A DNA stretch of 64,000 nt from Botrytis cinerea B05.10 (Eukaryota > Ascomycota > Leotiomycetes > Helotiales > Sclerotiniaceae): positions 186,001 to 250,000 of the forward strand of contig NC_037324.1 of the NCBI RefSeq assembly GCF_000143535.2, read 5' to 3'. The translations under genes and the position numbers were made by a program. Below the pieces are notes generated by a model, which was given only the letters and a program-made list of their open reading frames with translations, did not search any database and was not told the origin of the DNA. Every line of letters begins with the position of its first letter. Within the stretch, counting starts at the first letter, position 1. Positions 13,101 through 25,287 of this stretch are shown one piece after another.

Positions 13101-14648
13101 TCGCTACGCATCACTTGCTTGACCATTGGTTCTCGTGGTGATGTTCAGCCTTACATTGCTCTTTGTAAGGGCCTGATGGCGGAAGGTCACAAAACGAAAA
13201 TAGCCACCCACTTAGAGTTTAAAGATTGGGTCGAGTCACACAATATTGAATTTGCACCTGTTGATGGCGATCCGGCCGAATTGATGCGGATTTGTGTCGA
13301 CAACGGAATGTTCACGGTCTCATTCTTGAAAGAAGCATCTTCGAAATTTCGTGGTTGGATAGATGATTTACTCAGCTCATCGTGGAAGGCCTGTCAGAAT
13401 TCTGATGTGTTGATTGAAAGCCCCAGTGCAATGGGTGGAATTCATATCGCAGAAGCTCTTCGAATTCCATACTTCCGAGCTTTCACCATGCCATGGACAA
13501 GAACAAGAGCTTATCCTCACGCATTCGCTGTTCCTGAGCACAAATATGGTGGCGCTTATAACTACTTGTCATACATTTTGTTTGATAAGGTCTTTTGGAC
13601 TGCCATTTCTGGACAGGTGAATCGTTGGAGACACAAAGAGCTAGGTTTGCAAGCCACGAATTTGGAGAAGATGCAACCTAACAAGGTTCCATTCTTGTAT
13701 AATTTTAGCCCTTCGGTTGTGGTACCACCTCTTGATTATAGCGATTGGATTAGAGTCACTGGTTACTGGTTTTTGAACGAAAGTTCGAATTATACACCAC
13801 CCAAAGATCTCACAGATTTTATCGCCAAGGCCCGCGCAGATGGTAAACGACTAGTATATGTCGGGTTTGGATCAATTGTCGTGCCGGACTCTGCAGCTTT
13901 GACTAGAATAGTGAGGGATTCTATTATTAAAGCCGATGTAAGATGCATTCTATCAAAGGGATGGTCAGATCGTTTGGACAAGAAAGGTGCCAATGATGTT
14001 GAGGTATCACTCCCACCCGAGATATTCCAAATTAAATCAGCACCGCACGACTGGCTCTTCTCTCAGATTGATGCGGCAGCCCATCATGGAGGCGCCGGTA
14101 CTACGGGAGCTAGTCTACGAGCTGGCATTCCAACGATCATTAAGCCATTTTTCGGAGACCAGTTTTTCTTTGGTCAGCGTGTTGAGGATCTAGGTGTGGG
14201 TATTTTGTTAAAGAAGCTCAACGAGAGTCTTTTTTCCAAAGCTCTTTGGGAGGCTGCGCACAGCAAGAGAATGATTACAAAGGCCAAAATCCTAGGTGAA
14301 CAGATAAGAAATGTATGTTATATTTCGTGCACAAGAAAACAAAATCAGCACTAACAACTTAATCAGGAAAACGGCGTCGACACTGCCATTCAGTGTATAT
14401 ATCGAGATATGGAGTATGCAAAATCATTGATCAAGCTTAAGGAAGGAAAGTCAGATGATGATGCTTTGGAAGATTCGGAAGAGAGTTGGACATTCATAGG
14501 GGATGAGACCGACCCGGATACAATGAAACGAATTCATGATTGGGATACAATGGCGCGTTCGGGAACCTTGAGCGATAGGCACGCGATGACTTGGTCGGGC
14601 TCGGATTTGGCATCTAGGGCGTTATCACCGGCTAGAAACGCGGGTTGA
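10105..14648 (+). CDS. ATG26: sterol 3-beta-glucosyltransferase ATG26
   Basis: Makes ergosterol glucoside from UDP-glucose and sterol; in some fungi it is needed for pexophagy. Five exons: 10105..10804, 10854..10951, 11012..11455, 11505..14312, 14367..14648. All introns are 49-60 nt GT-AG and all phases match, giving 1443 residues, normal for filamentous fungi. In order: a Ser/Arg-rich N-terminus, a GRAM segment spanning exons 1-2 ([18 protein letters not shown]), a PH domain in exon 3, a Ser-rich linker, a second GRAM domain near 765, a GT28-type N-terminal fold starting at [14 protein letters not shown] near 950, and the sugar-nucleotide motif [18 protein letters not shown] near 1275. I chose the ATG at 10105 (CAAAATGG) rather than the in-frame 10066, which would add 13 residues. 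Confidence 0.95.
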
Positions 14649-16949
14649 GATTTCTTTTCATGGGTATACACAGTGTTAAGCGGATCAATAGGCTGGATCG
14701 CAAGGCATGGAATTGGGCTGGGTATGTAATGTTTTAAGTGAGCAAGGTGTTGGAGGCTAGTTGATGGGTTTTGCGACAGTCTGCATATACGATGACTATG
14801 AGATAATGTGATGTTAGCGACAGGAATAGGAATGGGATATAATCTACTTAATTTGTATTTAGCGAGGAAAGTGCAAGATGAAGTGAGGAGGCTTGATTTT
14901 ACATGAATATAGATAATAGACTACTATAAATGAACGAAGGACAATATGATTCTATTCTATATAGTCATGATTGATTGCTTATTTATTTGGTCTCCAGCGG
15001 GCCCATTTTGAGGTAAAGGAGGGCCGCCGTGATAGACTCCCCGTGAGCCACACATCGAAGCGTGCTAAATTAGCTCGTCGGCGGATGTTACGGAAGAGCT
15101 ACTATTTTCGTAAATCTAGAAGCTCTAACCAATTCTTCGCCGAGGTGTTTCTTTCTTTGATGAAGAAATGATGAGGTAATATGAGGTGAAGAAGTAGAAA
15201 GGGCAAAGAAACAAAGATCTGATTAAACCCATTTTATACGTTCAAAGGATATCCATATTCCATCGCATGTCTAGAAATTAAGGTTTGACAGGGATTGGAT
15301 GCTCGATGAGCTGCAAACGGCTGTATTTCTGTGATGATTGGATGAATGGATGGCCTTGTTGTGCCACCTCCGTTGTTCGTTTGGATGTAACGGGTTTTGT
15401 GTAATGGTGGATGGACGAACGGGTGTTGAGGTGGTGGTGTGTTTGCTAGGCATCAGACAGAGAGTGGAGTGAGTCGTGAGTGTCATGCACGCGGAGGCTG
15501 TCTAGGTGTGAGGTGAGTAATGGGATGGGGGCAAGTGGGAATGAGTAAGAAAGAAATGATTCATATCTATGGAGCATCTGCCTATTAGGCATCTATATAA
15601 TTTTTACGTTTTTGAATATCGTTACGGGTATATATATGTGTGTGTGTGTATATATATATATATATTCCTTTGAGGTTTTCACATCCATCTTCACATTCAC
15701 TTCCCTTCATTCCAGACTCTCTACCGAGTCCCCAGCTACGAAGGAGATAACGGTCACGAGATCTAGATCTTTCGATTCAGACCACAGCGTAGCTACACTC
15801 GCTAGCTACTAGGTAAGTGAATGAAAGGAAATATGGAGTTATGATGATATCTCGATGATGTTCATATTCTCCTCATTCTTTTGCTCATCCATGTCATTTT
15901 TATAGTAGTATCTTTTATCCCGCTTCATCGGCCAATCATGGTGCATCCCCTCATAGAATAGACATCGAGAGCAAGGAACAAGCTGATCACACATATAAAA
16001 AGTCCCCCCCTTCTCCTCCGTTGTCCAGAGTTCAGCTGTTTGGGTGTGTATCTTGAATCTAGCGGTAAAAAGCTATTTTGCCTGTTCTTCCCACCCACCT
16101 CCTCTGTACACTTCACACAGCAATTCGACAATTGTCTGTGCCTTGGTGCCTTGGTGCCTTATTTCTACTTGCTCTGTCCTCCCGCACCGAACCGCAACCG
16201 CAACCGCAACCGCAGCCCGTTCACACACCCACCCACCCTTTATACGCCTTCCCAACTCCACAGTAGTCGCGTTCGTGCGATTGATGTGAACATATAAAGT
16301 CAACAAACGCTTCAACTTCAGAGCTCCAAAACCCGCAATACCGCTTACGTTCCAATCCTTCCAATCCAATTTTCCCAATCGCAACAACTTCGAATTCTCT
16401 CGCACATATTTTAAACCTCCATATCCAACATTCCCCAGCTGCAAAAAAAGGTACATATTTAAACATCGCAAAATCAAGAGTCCCGTCATCCATCCCCGCC
16501 CATTTTTGGTGGTTACCTCATCCTTCTTTGTGGCTTACAAGCTTGAACGAGAAAGAAGTGGTGTACATGGAATCTCACAATGCTGAATAACTCCACGCGA
16601 TATTTATGAGAGCTTTCAAAGAGCTTAAAGTGAATTCGTAGGTCTTTCAACAGCTTGTAGATATCTATTGTATCTATTATTGCAGCTTGCTTTAATTTAA
16701 GCTTCTGCGAATTGTCCTAGAACTCCATTGCGCTTTGCGACGGCCTTCCGTGGCTTGCTTTTTGTCATATGCGATTTGCGATTTGCGATTCAACTTCTCA
16801 TCCAGCTTCCTTCCATCTGCGCGCGCATTCTCCCCCTTCAAGATTTCAAGCTCAGTTACTGACGATTCATCTCTCGGCAAATAGAACCGACCCTCCCGGG
16901 ATCGCATGAACACACATCCAACGATAGCTTTGCGAAGGAGGATATCAAA
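14649..16949. other. 2.3-kb intergenic region upstream of FCP1
   Basis: No gene recognised. It holds a TG/TA dinucleotide repeat at 15635-15665 and an ACCGCA hexamer repeat at 16190-16215. Frames on both strands around 16040-16490 follow the hexamer and other biased composition and resemble no family. The last 400 bp are probably the FCP1 promoter and leader. Confidence 0.5.
15635..15665. repeat. TG/TA dinucleotide microsatellite
   Basis: A run of TG dinucleotides directly followed by a run of TA dinucleotides; simple sequence, no gene. Confidence 0.8.
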
Positions 16950-19725
16950 ATGGGAAAGACATTAACCTTGGGTCCGAATTTACGGTACCCAATTACAATC
17001 ACCAAGTTGTTCAAGAAACATGGCGATCAGATTTCGAAACGGGACTCACTCCTCGAATACAAATACCATTGGAAGCTAATGGTTGGCGATCCATTGGGCG
17101 AACAATGGGAAGAAGAACAAACATCGTACGGGGCATGGGATAGTCCGTCTGATGGCACTATCGAGAAATGGTTAGTCAAAGAAGGGGCGACGATTGAGAG
17201 CGATGGACCTGTTGTCGATGTTGAAGAAAGTTGTTCGCATGCTGTCCAGTTTGCGGGACTTTGTGGAATGTGTGGAAAAGATATGACCGAGGTCTCTTGG
17301 GCCACCAGTTCGCTCGATACAGACCGAGCGAGGATCAATATGATTCATGACCAAACGCACCTCACAGTTAGTCTTGACGAGGCTTCAAAGGCAGAAGAAG
17401 AACTACAACGGCGGCTACTTAAGAATCGAAAACTTTCATTGGTGGTGGATCTGGATCAGACCATTATCCATGCTTGTATTGAACCTACTGTTGGAGAATG
17501 GCAGCGCGACGTCAATTCGCCAAACTACGAGGCCGTCAAAGATGTGCGGTCATTCCAACTTAATGATGATGGTCCTCGTGGTCTCGCATCTGGCTGTTGG
17601 TACTATATTAAAATGCGACCTGGACTTGCGGAGTTTCTCGCAAAAGTCTCCGAAATGTACGAGCTTCACGTTTATACTATGGGTACTCGAGCATATGCAT
17701 TGAATATTGCAAAGATCGTCGATCCTGGAAAGAAATTATTTGGTGATCGTATCATCAGTCGAGACGAGAACGGCAACGTCACGGCAAAGAGCCTGGCTAG
17801 ATTATTCCCTCAGAGCACACATATGGTGGCAATTATCGATGATCGCGCAGACGTTTGGCCAATGAATCGTCCCAATCTTATTAAGGTTGTTCCCTATGAT
17901 TTCTTCACTGGCATAGGAGATATAAATTCAAGCTTTCTACCAAAGAGAGAAGAGCTTCCTAAAGTATCAACACCCAAAAAGAAACATCACTCAAAGCCGG
18001 AGACTAGCACACTTGAGACGGTGGAAACGCCTGTTGGAGAAGTTGCAAAGCCTACAGAACCTGAAGAAGGCGAAACCAAATCTGCTGAAGAAACCAAGGA
18101 GGAACCAACGACTGAGAAACCAAATCTGCCGAAACTTAACACGTTAGACGATGAGGCTTCATTGCTAGAACAAGCCGCGGAGCAAGAGAAATTTTTGGAG
18201 CAACAATTAATCGATCGACCTTTACTTCATAAACAAGAGGAACTTGATGAAGCCGATAAAAAACAGGAAGAAGCAGAGAAAGCGGTTGAGGATGGTAGTA
18301 TTGAACATCACGCGCACCGACATAGTGTTCTCAAGGATGATGACGTCGAATTGACTTATCTCCAACAACATCTTGCGGATTTGCACAGAGCTTTTTATGA
18401 AGAATACGACAAAGCTTTGGTCAATGTTCCAGGTGGACGAGTTGCACAACTAAAACCTGGACATCAAAGAAAGGTCAATGTCAAAAATGAAGCTGCCGAT
18501 CTGAAAGTAGTACCCAATATTGCAGTTGTGATGCCGCGTCTCAAGTATGGATTGCCCTACCCAAAAGCAATGCCAACCGTGACGATTTTGCTAACCAAGT
18601 TTTAGGTCTCAAGTCTTAGATGGATGTGTAATAGTAATGTCGGGTTTAGTTCCTCTGGGAGTTGATCTTATGAGGTTAGTTGATACCACCTATGAATCTA
18701 TTTCACAAAAAACTTTATTGTGTATATTCTCTAGCGTGTGGGGTTTTGAAAAGGTCAAGAGAAAATCCATGCTAACCAGACTCAGATCTGAAATTGCTCA
18801 GCAGATAGAAAGTTTTGGTGGCAAAATTCATAAAAAGTATGCTATCAAGAATTTTATTTTCGGAAGATGAGACTCTAACATATTATAGGGTTTCAAAAAG
18901 AGTGACTCATGTCGTTGCCTCGTCACAAAAAACTCGTACACAAAAAGTTCGAGAAGCGGCCAAATATCCTCACATTAAGATAGTCACACAACAATGGTTG
19001 ACTCAGTCGATGAGCAAGTGGAAGAAGGAAGATGAATCAGAGTATCTGGTAGGTTGAACTCTCCATTATTTTCTTACAGGCAATATTAATATATCCATTA
19101 GGTAGAGATAAATCCAGCTGATAGAAGACAAAGTGGTGATTTGACTAATATTCCATCTCCTGGTGAAGATAGTGAAGAATCTTCAGACTACACCGAGAGC
19201 GAAGATTTTGAAGATGACGACACAAGATCTGAGCTAGATGGAGAAGGTGTCATGCCGGATGAACCACGAGGTGACATCTCTCCAACGACGGATCTCAACT
19301 GGTCATCAATAGATGACGAACTAGCTGAATTCATGGGCGATGATGAATCTGGCACGGAAAGTGACACAAGTTTCACCAGCAATAACAGCAACAACAGTCG
19401 AACATCACGGACAAGTTCAAGAAGAGGACATAAACGAAGATTTGACGATACGACGGATGAAGATGAAAGTGAAGAAGAAAGTACAATGGCAAAAAAGCAG
19501 CGAGTAGCTAATTCAAGAACCACGAGTCTGAAAACTGTTAAAACGCCGAACAGTACAACGGAATCTAGTCTTCTTACCCCGGGGGTCACGGGCGATGAGA
19601 ATGACGAGGTTAATCAAGTTATGGCGGAGGAGAGTGATCATAGTTTTGAAGATGATCTGGAAGCTGAAATGCAAGCCGCTTTCGATCAGGAGTTGGAGGA
19701 AGAAGCGGCTGCTGCTGCCGGTTGA
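16950..19725 (+). CDS. FCP1: RNA polymerase II CTD phosphatase FCP1
   Basis: Dephosphorylates the C-terminal domain of RNA polymerase II so that the enzyme can be recycled; nuclear. Five exons: 16950..18544, 18606..18674, 18786..18836, 18889..19048, 19102..19725, giving 832 residues. The catalytic loop VDLDQTIIHA (DxDxT) lies near residue 168 inside an FCP1-homology HAD phosphatase domain. A BRCT domain is spread over exons 2-4 (IVMSGLVPLGVDLM, then KRVTHVVASSQKTRTQKVRE and IVTQQWLTQSMSKWK). The C-terminal exon is acidic with many Ser residues, typical of the family's TFIIF-binding tail. The small middle exons were placed by BRCT continuity, branch sites (GCTAAC, CTCTAAC) and phase. The start has AAAATGG context. 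Confidence 0.95.
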
Positions 19726-20397
19726 TTTTGCAATTTGCATTGCATTGCACCTGGGTCGAACTTTGTCAAGAGTCCTTGCTGTCTGGCATGAGGGGGGATT
19801 GCACATAACGAGGAAACGAGAAATCTTGTGTCTGCCATCATATCATTTTGAAGCGTGGTTTATTTATTGCCTTAAAGGTGTTTTGTGGATGGGAATCGGG
19901 TGAATGGGAATGGCATGGTTGGGAATTGGGGTTGGGAGATTTGGAATTGGGCGGAAAGGGATGGGATGGAATTGGTTTTGTGCATTAGTGGGCGTTATTT
20001 GAAGACTGAAGAATTATTGAGTTCATGAGATTGAGATTGAGATGAGTTTTACGATGAGATGATTACGAGAGATTTGCATTTGACGATGATGAGGATTGAT
20101 GTATTATATGTACTCGAGAATAGTAAAACCTTGATGTTCATTGGTTACGAACGCTCAGGCCAAGTCAATTGTGCAGGAGGACTATGAACTTCAAGCCTTG
20201 AATTCAAGGCATTAATAAATTAGAGCTTGATTGAGCGATAACATTCAATCTCGAAAGCATGCCACACCCCATTGAACATAACCAACAACTCAATTACACC
20301 ATATTTTGTATCCTATCCTGCGACGTCGCGACGAAGGGATAGAAGAACGAAGATCGAGAAAAGATAGCAACGTTTGAGGAAAGGGAAATCAGCAATT
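19726..20397. other. intergenic FCP1-NDUFA13
   Basis: Noncoding. The first 300 bp are G-rich (runs of GGGAATGGGA type) and probably the FCP1 3' region; the rest is the NDUFA13 promoter and leader. Nothing else recognised. Confidence 0.5.
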
Positions 20398-22141
20398 ATG
20401 CCTCAGGATATGCCGCCCAAGGGCGGGTATGAAGCCGTGCAGTATAAGGTGCGTGTGTGGTGGGATTTCTTTCTTTTTTGACTTTTAATTTGGGGTTTGG
20501 GATTTGATCTTATGGGGGGAGGGGGCTAGGGAGAGGAGGATAGGAGGGAGAAGGGGGTGCGGCATTGGGGAGCTGGGAAGATGGGGAGGAAAATGGATTG
20601 TAATGGGATGGATGGATGGTGTGTTGTGCGGAAGAGAGGGAAGGGGAGGGGGAGGGGAGTGGGATGAGTGCGGCTATGAACATGATTTCGATTTCGATCA
20701 AGAGGAGGACGAGGACGAGGATGAAGACGAAAACGAAAACGAAAACGAAAATGAATAGTACCGAAACTGTAGAGTATGGTCTGAATCTTGGATCGTGGTG
20801 TGCTGCGGTGTTTTATAGTTGATATTGGGGATGTGAATTGGTCGTCGGGATTGCGGAGTGGAAGTTGAGGTGGTGATTGATGAGGAGATGGGATGGGATT
20901 GGATGGAATTATCAACAATACTGGGGTATGGAGGATGGATAATAAATGTATGTGGATGGAGAATGTGCGGTGCGGTGCGATGGAGAGGTAGGTGTGATTG
21001 GACTGTGGAGCTTGGAAATTGAGGTTGATGGAGGGGTAGAGAGTTCATGTTCGAAGTTTGATTGTTTGATGCTTGTCAATGAGAACGAGGTGCTGGGCGC
21101 GGTGGTTGGGGAAGGAAGGAAAGTGCTGAGAGAAGGTGTGGTTTGATGGTTGGTATTAATCAAATAGTCTGCCTCCACGGCAGTGGCCTCCGGAGGGCCA
21201 GCGGAGCGTCATTTATTATGAGACGGCGGGATGTTCCAAAAACGATATACGACGATTAATCTCCATGCGCATATTACGATACCTCGTCCTCGTCCTCGTC
21301 CTTATCCTCTACGGATACTACATAGATAGTTAGATATTTACATAGTCAGATGAATAAAGGGGCGGAAGGGAAGAAAATGCGGGGTGGAAAGAGAAAGAAA
21401 AGCACTGAAAGTTCAAAAGAACAGGAAGCTAATATTTTGTTTTCGAAAATTATAGAGAAATCTTCCAGCACGCGGTTTCAGACCCTCGGTTATGCTTTTA
21501 GCTATGGCTGGAGTTATGACATATGGATTCTGGAAAGTGGGAAAGGGAATTCGGGAACAGAAGTATGTATTCTTTATTTCATTTTTTTTTAGTTTGGGTT
21601 ATTGGGGTTTGAGAGAGAGATCTATGTCTACGATCATCTCGGTGGAAATTTTTTACTCTTGAGGGTTTTGTTGAATTCTACGATACTTTTTGAATGATTC
21701 AAGAATGCCATCTGGAGAGCTTGGATATGATATTGAATTACACAATCAAATAGCCGAAAATCTCCTCTCTTTTCTCGCCAGATAATTCGAATGGATAATT
21801 AACTAACATATATTGAATAGTGAACTTGCCCGTGAAAAAATGTGGTCTAGAATCCATTTAATTCCACTTTTGACAGCGGAAACCGATCGTGACCTTGTCA
21901 GAAGACATTGGGCGGACTTGAAGAGAGAAAAGGAATTGTTGGGTAGTGAGACTAGTCCATATAACAGTGATAGGTATGTTGTTTTGTTTATTTATCTAGG
22001 AAGAGTGCTAGGGATGGAAAGGAATCGAGAAGGAGGACGGGAAGGAGGGAAAGGGTAAGAAAATGATGCTAATAATTTTGATATTATAGATACGTCAGAC
22101 CTACATATGCAGTCACTCCCATTCAAGTCACCAAGGATTAA
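20398..22141 (+). CDS. NADH dehydrogenase complex I subunit NDUFA13 (GRIM-19)
   Basis: Accessory subunit of mitochondrial respiratory complex I. Four exons: 20398..20448, 21456..21562, 21821..21973, 22090..22141. Phases join to 120 residues, normal for fungi. Exon 1 encodes MPQDMPPKGGYEAVQYK, exon 2 NLPARGFRPS and the membrane segment (VMLLAMAGVMTYGFWKV), exon 3 the family signature ELAREKMWSRIHLIPLLTAE, and exon 4 the C-terminus ending QVTKD. Intron 1 is 1007 nt, very long for this kind of genome; introns 2 and 3 are 258 and 116 nt. Intron 1 contains hexamer tracts and a 53-bp dispersed repeat listed separately. Exons 1 and 2 were joined from knowledge of the family's conserved N-terminus. 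Confidence 0.93.
20702..20756 (+). repeat. GAGGAC/GAAAAC hexamer tract in NDUFA13 intron 1
   Basis: Purine-rich six-base units that change from GAGGAC to GAAAAC along the tract. A tract of the opposite strand sense lies at 21282-21309 in the same intron. Confidence 0.85.
21164..21216 (-). repeat. 53-bp GC-rich dispersed element, copy 1
   Basis: Matches 45544..45596 in reverse complement at 52 of 53 positions. It is GC-rich within AT-rich flanks, carries a CCTCCGGAGG palindrome at its centre, and lies inside NDUFA13 intron 1. It encodes nothing obvious and no target-site duplication is visible. Minus is used because copy 2 reads plus. Confidence 0.85.
21282..21309 (-). repeat. GTCCTC hexamer tract in NDUFA13 intron 1
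   Basis: Pyrimidine hexamers complementary over at least 15 bases to the GAGGAC units at 20702, about 560 nt upstream in the same intron. The two could pair in the pre-mRNA. Confidence 0.75.
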
Positions 22142-23193
22142 ACTGGTGCAAGGGACGTTAGGGATGTTGAGATCTTGGGGTAGGGGAATTTTCGTGAGTG
22201 CGGTAGGCTGGGATGGACTGAGCTGAGCTATCGCTTCATTTTCTGTTCAGTCTTGAGTCTACGGTCAAGGGTAAGGGAATTGGATGCATTGAGATAATGC
22301 GAATGGGGAATGTAGATAGGTGATTGATGGAAATGAAAATAGTGGATGGAAGAAGTGGCAGAGAAGAGTAAAATGAAAATGACATAAAACTAAACATGCA
22401 GTAGAAATGTTGATTTTGCTCGCTTGTGATTGGTGTTGGTATATAGTGAGATTCCGAAAATTGAAGAAGGGGGAAGGTGATGGAGGGGAGAATCTGAAAA
22501 GTTTCTGGGTTGCATTATTATGATGAACAGATTTGAGATATAAATCGGATAGTGGGATGTAGGAGTAGAAGTAGGAGTTTTGTGGAGGGAGTTTGAGGGA
22601 TGGGATGGAGATGGAGTGGATGGGATGGGATGGGATAAAATCTAAAGGGGTGTATGGGGTTAGGGTTAACACTCTTGTAATTTCGAAGTTTAGTTGACCA
22701 TCCCGTAGGCTGGTCAGAAATGAAAGATCTAATAAAAGAAGAAGAAGAAGTTTATTCCGCATGCCAGCACAACCCAGTATCAATACTACCTAGGTATATC
22801 CATGGGCCCAGTTGAATTTGGAGGGGTAGCGGGGTCCTTTTTATATCTGGGATTAAGTTTGAAATATTACGAGTAAATTTGAGATCTAATCAATAGATTC
22901 AGACGTAGAATTCTGTAATAAGAGCAATCATATAAATTAGATACTTTATTCTGAAAAGGGCCACTTTACATATCATTGTGTATCCATCGACGCGAGTTGA
23001 GAGTTAGGTAATAGAGCGGGGAGAGCTTAAGCACCTTCCCTTTATCGTTATCATTACATCTCGCGAAATGACCTCACCATCCATATCTGTATCTCCATCT
23101 ACGTACAACTCGACTTTCATTTCAACGTGTTAACATCCCACCTTCCTTTCATAACTCTCGCAACGAAATACAAACACGCAAAAACACACAAAA
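22142..23193. other. intergenic NDUFA13-cytidine deaminase
   Basis: No supported gene. GATGG/GGGAT-rich simple sequence lies around 22590-22640, followed by two telomere-like TTAGGG units at 22656-22670. A 172-codon minus-strand frame at 22265-22783 follows this composition and has no domain. Confidence 0.5.
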
Positions 23194-24001
23194 ATGGCAT
23201 TCCCTCAACCAAAACTACTACGCGGCAACAACCCATCCGACATCTCCTTCGCCAGCGAAACGTACTCCATAACCACCGAACAAATCAGCACCCTTCAATC
23301 GCGCTGCGCATCCGCCAAATCCACAGCCTACTGTCCCTATTCGAATTTCCGCGTCGGGGCGACGATTCTCACAAACGAGGGAAAATATGTCGATGGTGCA
23401 AATGTAGAAAACGCAGCGTATCCCGTGGGAACCTGTGCGGAGAGAGTGGCGTTTGGAAAGGCGATCACGGAGGGTCATAAAGGATTTAAGACGATTGCTG
23501 TTGCGACGGATATTAGTCCGCCGGCGAGTCCGTGTGGGATGTGTAGACAATTGTGAGTGTATTTTGGTTTTGGTTTTGTTTTGTTTTTGCATGATGGGAA
23601 CTGTGGAAATGGGCAGGGATATAGGCAGGTTATGGTGGAAGCTAGGAACTATGGGAATTGTGGGAGATACCGGATTGAGGGATATTGCTAATGTCTATGG
23701 GTAAACGTAGTATCCGTGAATTCTGCGAGCTGGATATGCCAATTTTTATGTTTGACAAGAATGGGGATTTCATGGTTGCGAGGTTAGGAGAGGTATGTGC
23801 TATTTTTCTTCTGTTTCGTCCCTCCTCACACGCTCTCTCTGGGGATTCTATCTGTGACCCAAAAGTTCGATTTGATTTGGATTAAGGGGAGTTTCTTCTG
23901 AATAAACTGCTAATGGAACATGGTGCAAATAGCTTTTACCATTATCTTTTGGACCAGAAGCCTTGCCACCGAGGGAAAAGCTGGCTGAGATTGGAAAGTA
24001 G
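23194..24001 (+). CDS. CDD1: cytidine deaminase
   Basis: Hydrolyses cytidine or deoxycytidine to uridine or deoxyuridine in pyrimidine salvage; homotetramer with one zinc per subunit. Three exons: 23194..23552, 23711..23792, 23933..24001, giving 169 residues. The zinc-site motifs are visible: GANVENAAYPVGTCAERVAF (C-A-E with the catalytic Glu) and SPCGMCRQF, which is completed across intron 1. The end of the protein (LPLSFGPEALP) is the usual C-terminal stretch. The phase-2 junction giving Phe after CRQ is exactly what the family requires, which supports the 158-nt first intron. The start has AAAATGG context. The gene symbol is by homology to yeast. Confidence 0.93.
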
Positions 24002-24749
24002 TGTGATGAAATCGTGACGAATAATAAGAAGATTGAGCATGGTGAGATTGGGAGGTGCATGCAGTGAATGCAAGTACTAGTTGTGCATATAATGTGATCA
24101 TCATTTTGGCTACACAATATTGTGATATTATAGGCAAGTGAAGCAGAGGTCTTGGAAAGGAAACGGCTGGCCGGGTTGCATTATGGTATTCTAGTATTTG
24201 CGGATCATTCATTTAGAAAAGACTTCACAACCCTAATTGTTTTGTGTTTGGCTCGAAAATCTTCTTTTAAACATGATGCTTTTTCTCATATTTTTGCACA
24301 TTTTTACTTTATTCTACATATTTCAAGAAGTCTTGAAACATTGGATCAAGGATATTTCCAAAATCTGGAGTATTTTGTGTAAAACATGCAAGGTCATGAA
24401 GTAAGTACCTGGGGGCTTGAATTTGCTTATAAAGTTACTTCGTGCTTTTAGAGATCTTCTCAAACCAGGGTATTTGCAAACTTGATTCGTTCATGGAGCC
24501 TTTTCTTTCTATTTCGCATTTGGGTTGGGATTCACTTTCGGATTCACCTTTGAATTGAAGTTCAAATTCATAGTCACACTCTACAATATTTGAAAAGACC
24601 ATCATTGTTGGGTTATGTTGCTATATCTTATTCAATCTGGCATATAGCTAAGTTACTGTGATGAACCATCTCGTTTAATCGTAGGTGTGACACTCCTGCT
24701 CTTTCATTCCATCAAAGGAAGTGAAAAAGCTGCCACCAGTAATCTACAA
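24002..24749. other. intergenic, convergent 3' regions
   Basis: AT-rich DNA between the deaminase (+) and the small minus-strand gene. Nothing recognised. Confidence 0.5.
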
Positions 24750-24995
24750 TTAATAGATGTTGATAGTTTGGCCTGGCACAGCAAGGTAAGACTCAACCGG
24801 TGTCCCGCTTGTCTGGCTTCTAGCGACTCTGGCTATCTGATTGCCGGCCCTGTAATTCCAGGTGTCGGATCCCCCGTTGGCTTTAAGAGTAAACCACTGT
24901 TCGCTTCCTCCCTTTTGAAAGTCGGTTCCGTCGTATGTGACACTGACGGAAATATCCGTGGTGGACTTGTTGGTTACTGTGATACCAGTGGCCAT
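24750..24995 (-). CDS. 81-residue small protein, function unknown
   Basis: Starts MATGITVTNKSTTDISVSVTY and ends with TINIY. It is rich in Thr, Ser, Gly and beta-branched residues, with no Cys, no signal peptide and no membrane segment, which suggests a compact all-beta cytosolic protein. I do not recognise the family. Evidence that it is real: ACAAGATGG context; directly upstream a GTAAGC...ACTAAC...TATAG intron that ends 5 nt before the ATG; a second possible leader intron (GTAAGA...CCAG) before that; and a TATATAA box near 25280. A TATA box and spliced leader suggest an inducible or highly expressed gene. Confidence 0.65.
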   Translation of the reverse strand: MATGITVTNKSTTDISVSVTYDGTDFQKGGSEQWFTLKANGGSDTWNYRAGNQIARVARSQTSGTPVESYLAVPGQTINIY

Positions 24996-25275
24996 CTTGT
25001 CTATAGAAATTGTTAGTGGGATGGCGTTTGTTGGACGATATGTGATCTATCATAGCTTACTTGGAGGTAGTTGATGAGGACTGGTTTGAAATTGGTCTGG
25101 AAGTTCGAAAGTCGATAACTGGATCTCGGATATAAGTCAAGATGTCGGTCGGAGTAGAATGAATCTTACCTGGCAGTGCAAATTGCAAAAGATTTGTAGA
25201 TTTGTTTGCTTGAAGATGAGTTGAGTAGGAGGTTGAAGGTTGGAGAGTTGGGTTTGATCCGAGAGTGGTGATTCT

Positions 25276-25287
25276 GAAGTTTATATA
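25276..25287 (-). promoter_or_regulatory. TATA box of the 81-residue protein gene
   Basis: Reads TTATATAAAC on the minus strand, about 285 bp before the ATG. The distance is compatible with a leader of roughly 250 nt containing one or two introns. Confidence 0.5.

Noticed and set aside
16073..16489. 138-codon minus-strand frame upstream of FCP1
   Set aside because: Runs through the ACCGCA hexamer repeat (Ala-Val alternation) and lies in the likely FCP1 leader.
22265..22783. 172-codon minus-strand frame
   Set aside because: Its residues follow the local GATGG-rich repeats on the other strand; no domain and no promoter or splice signals.
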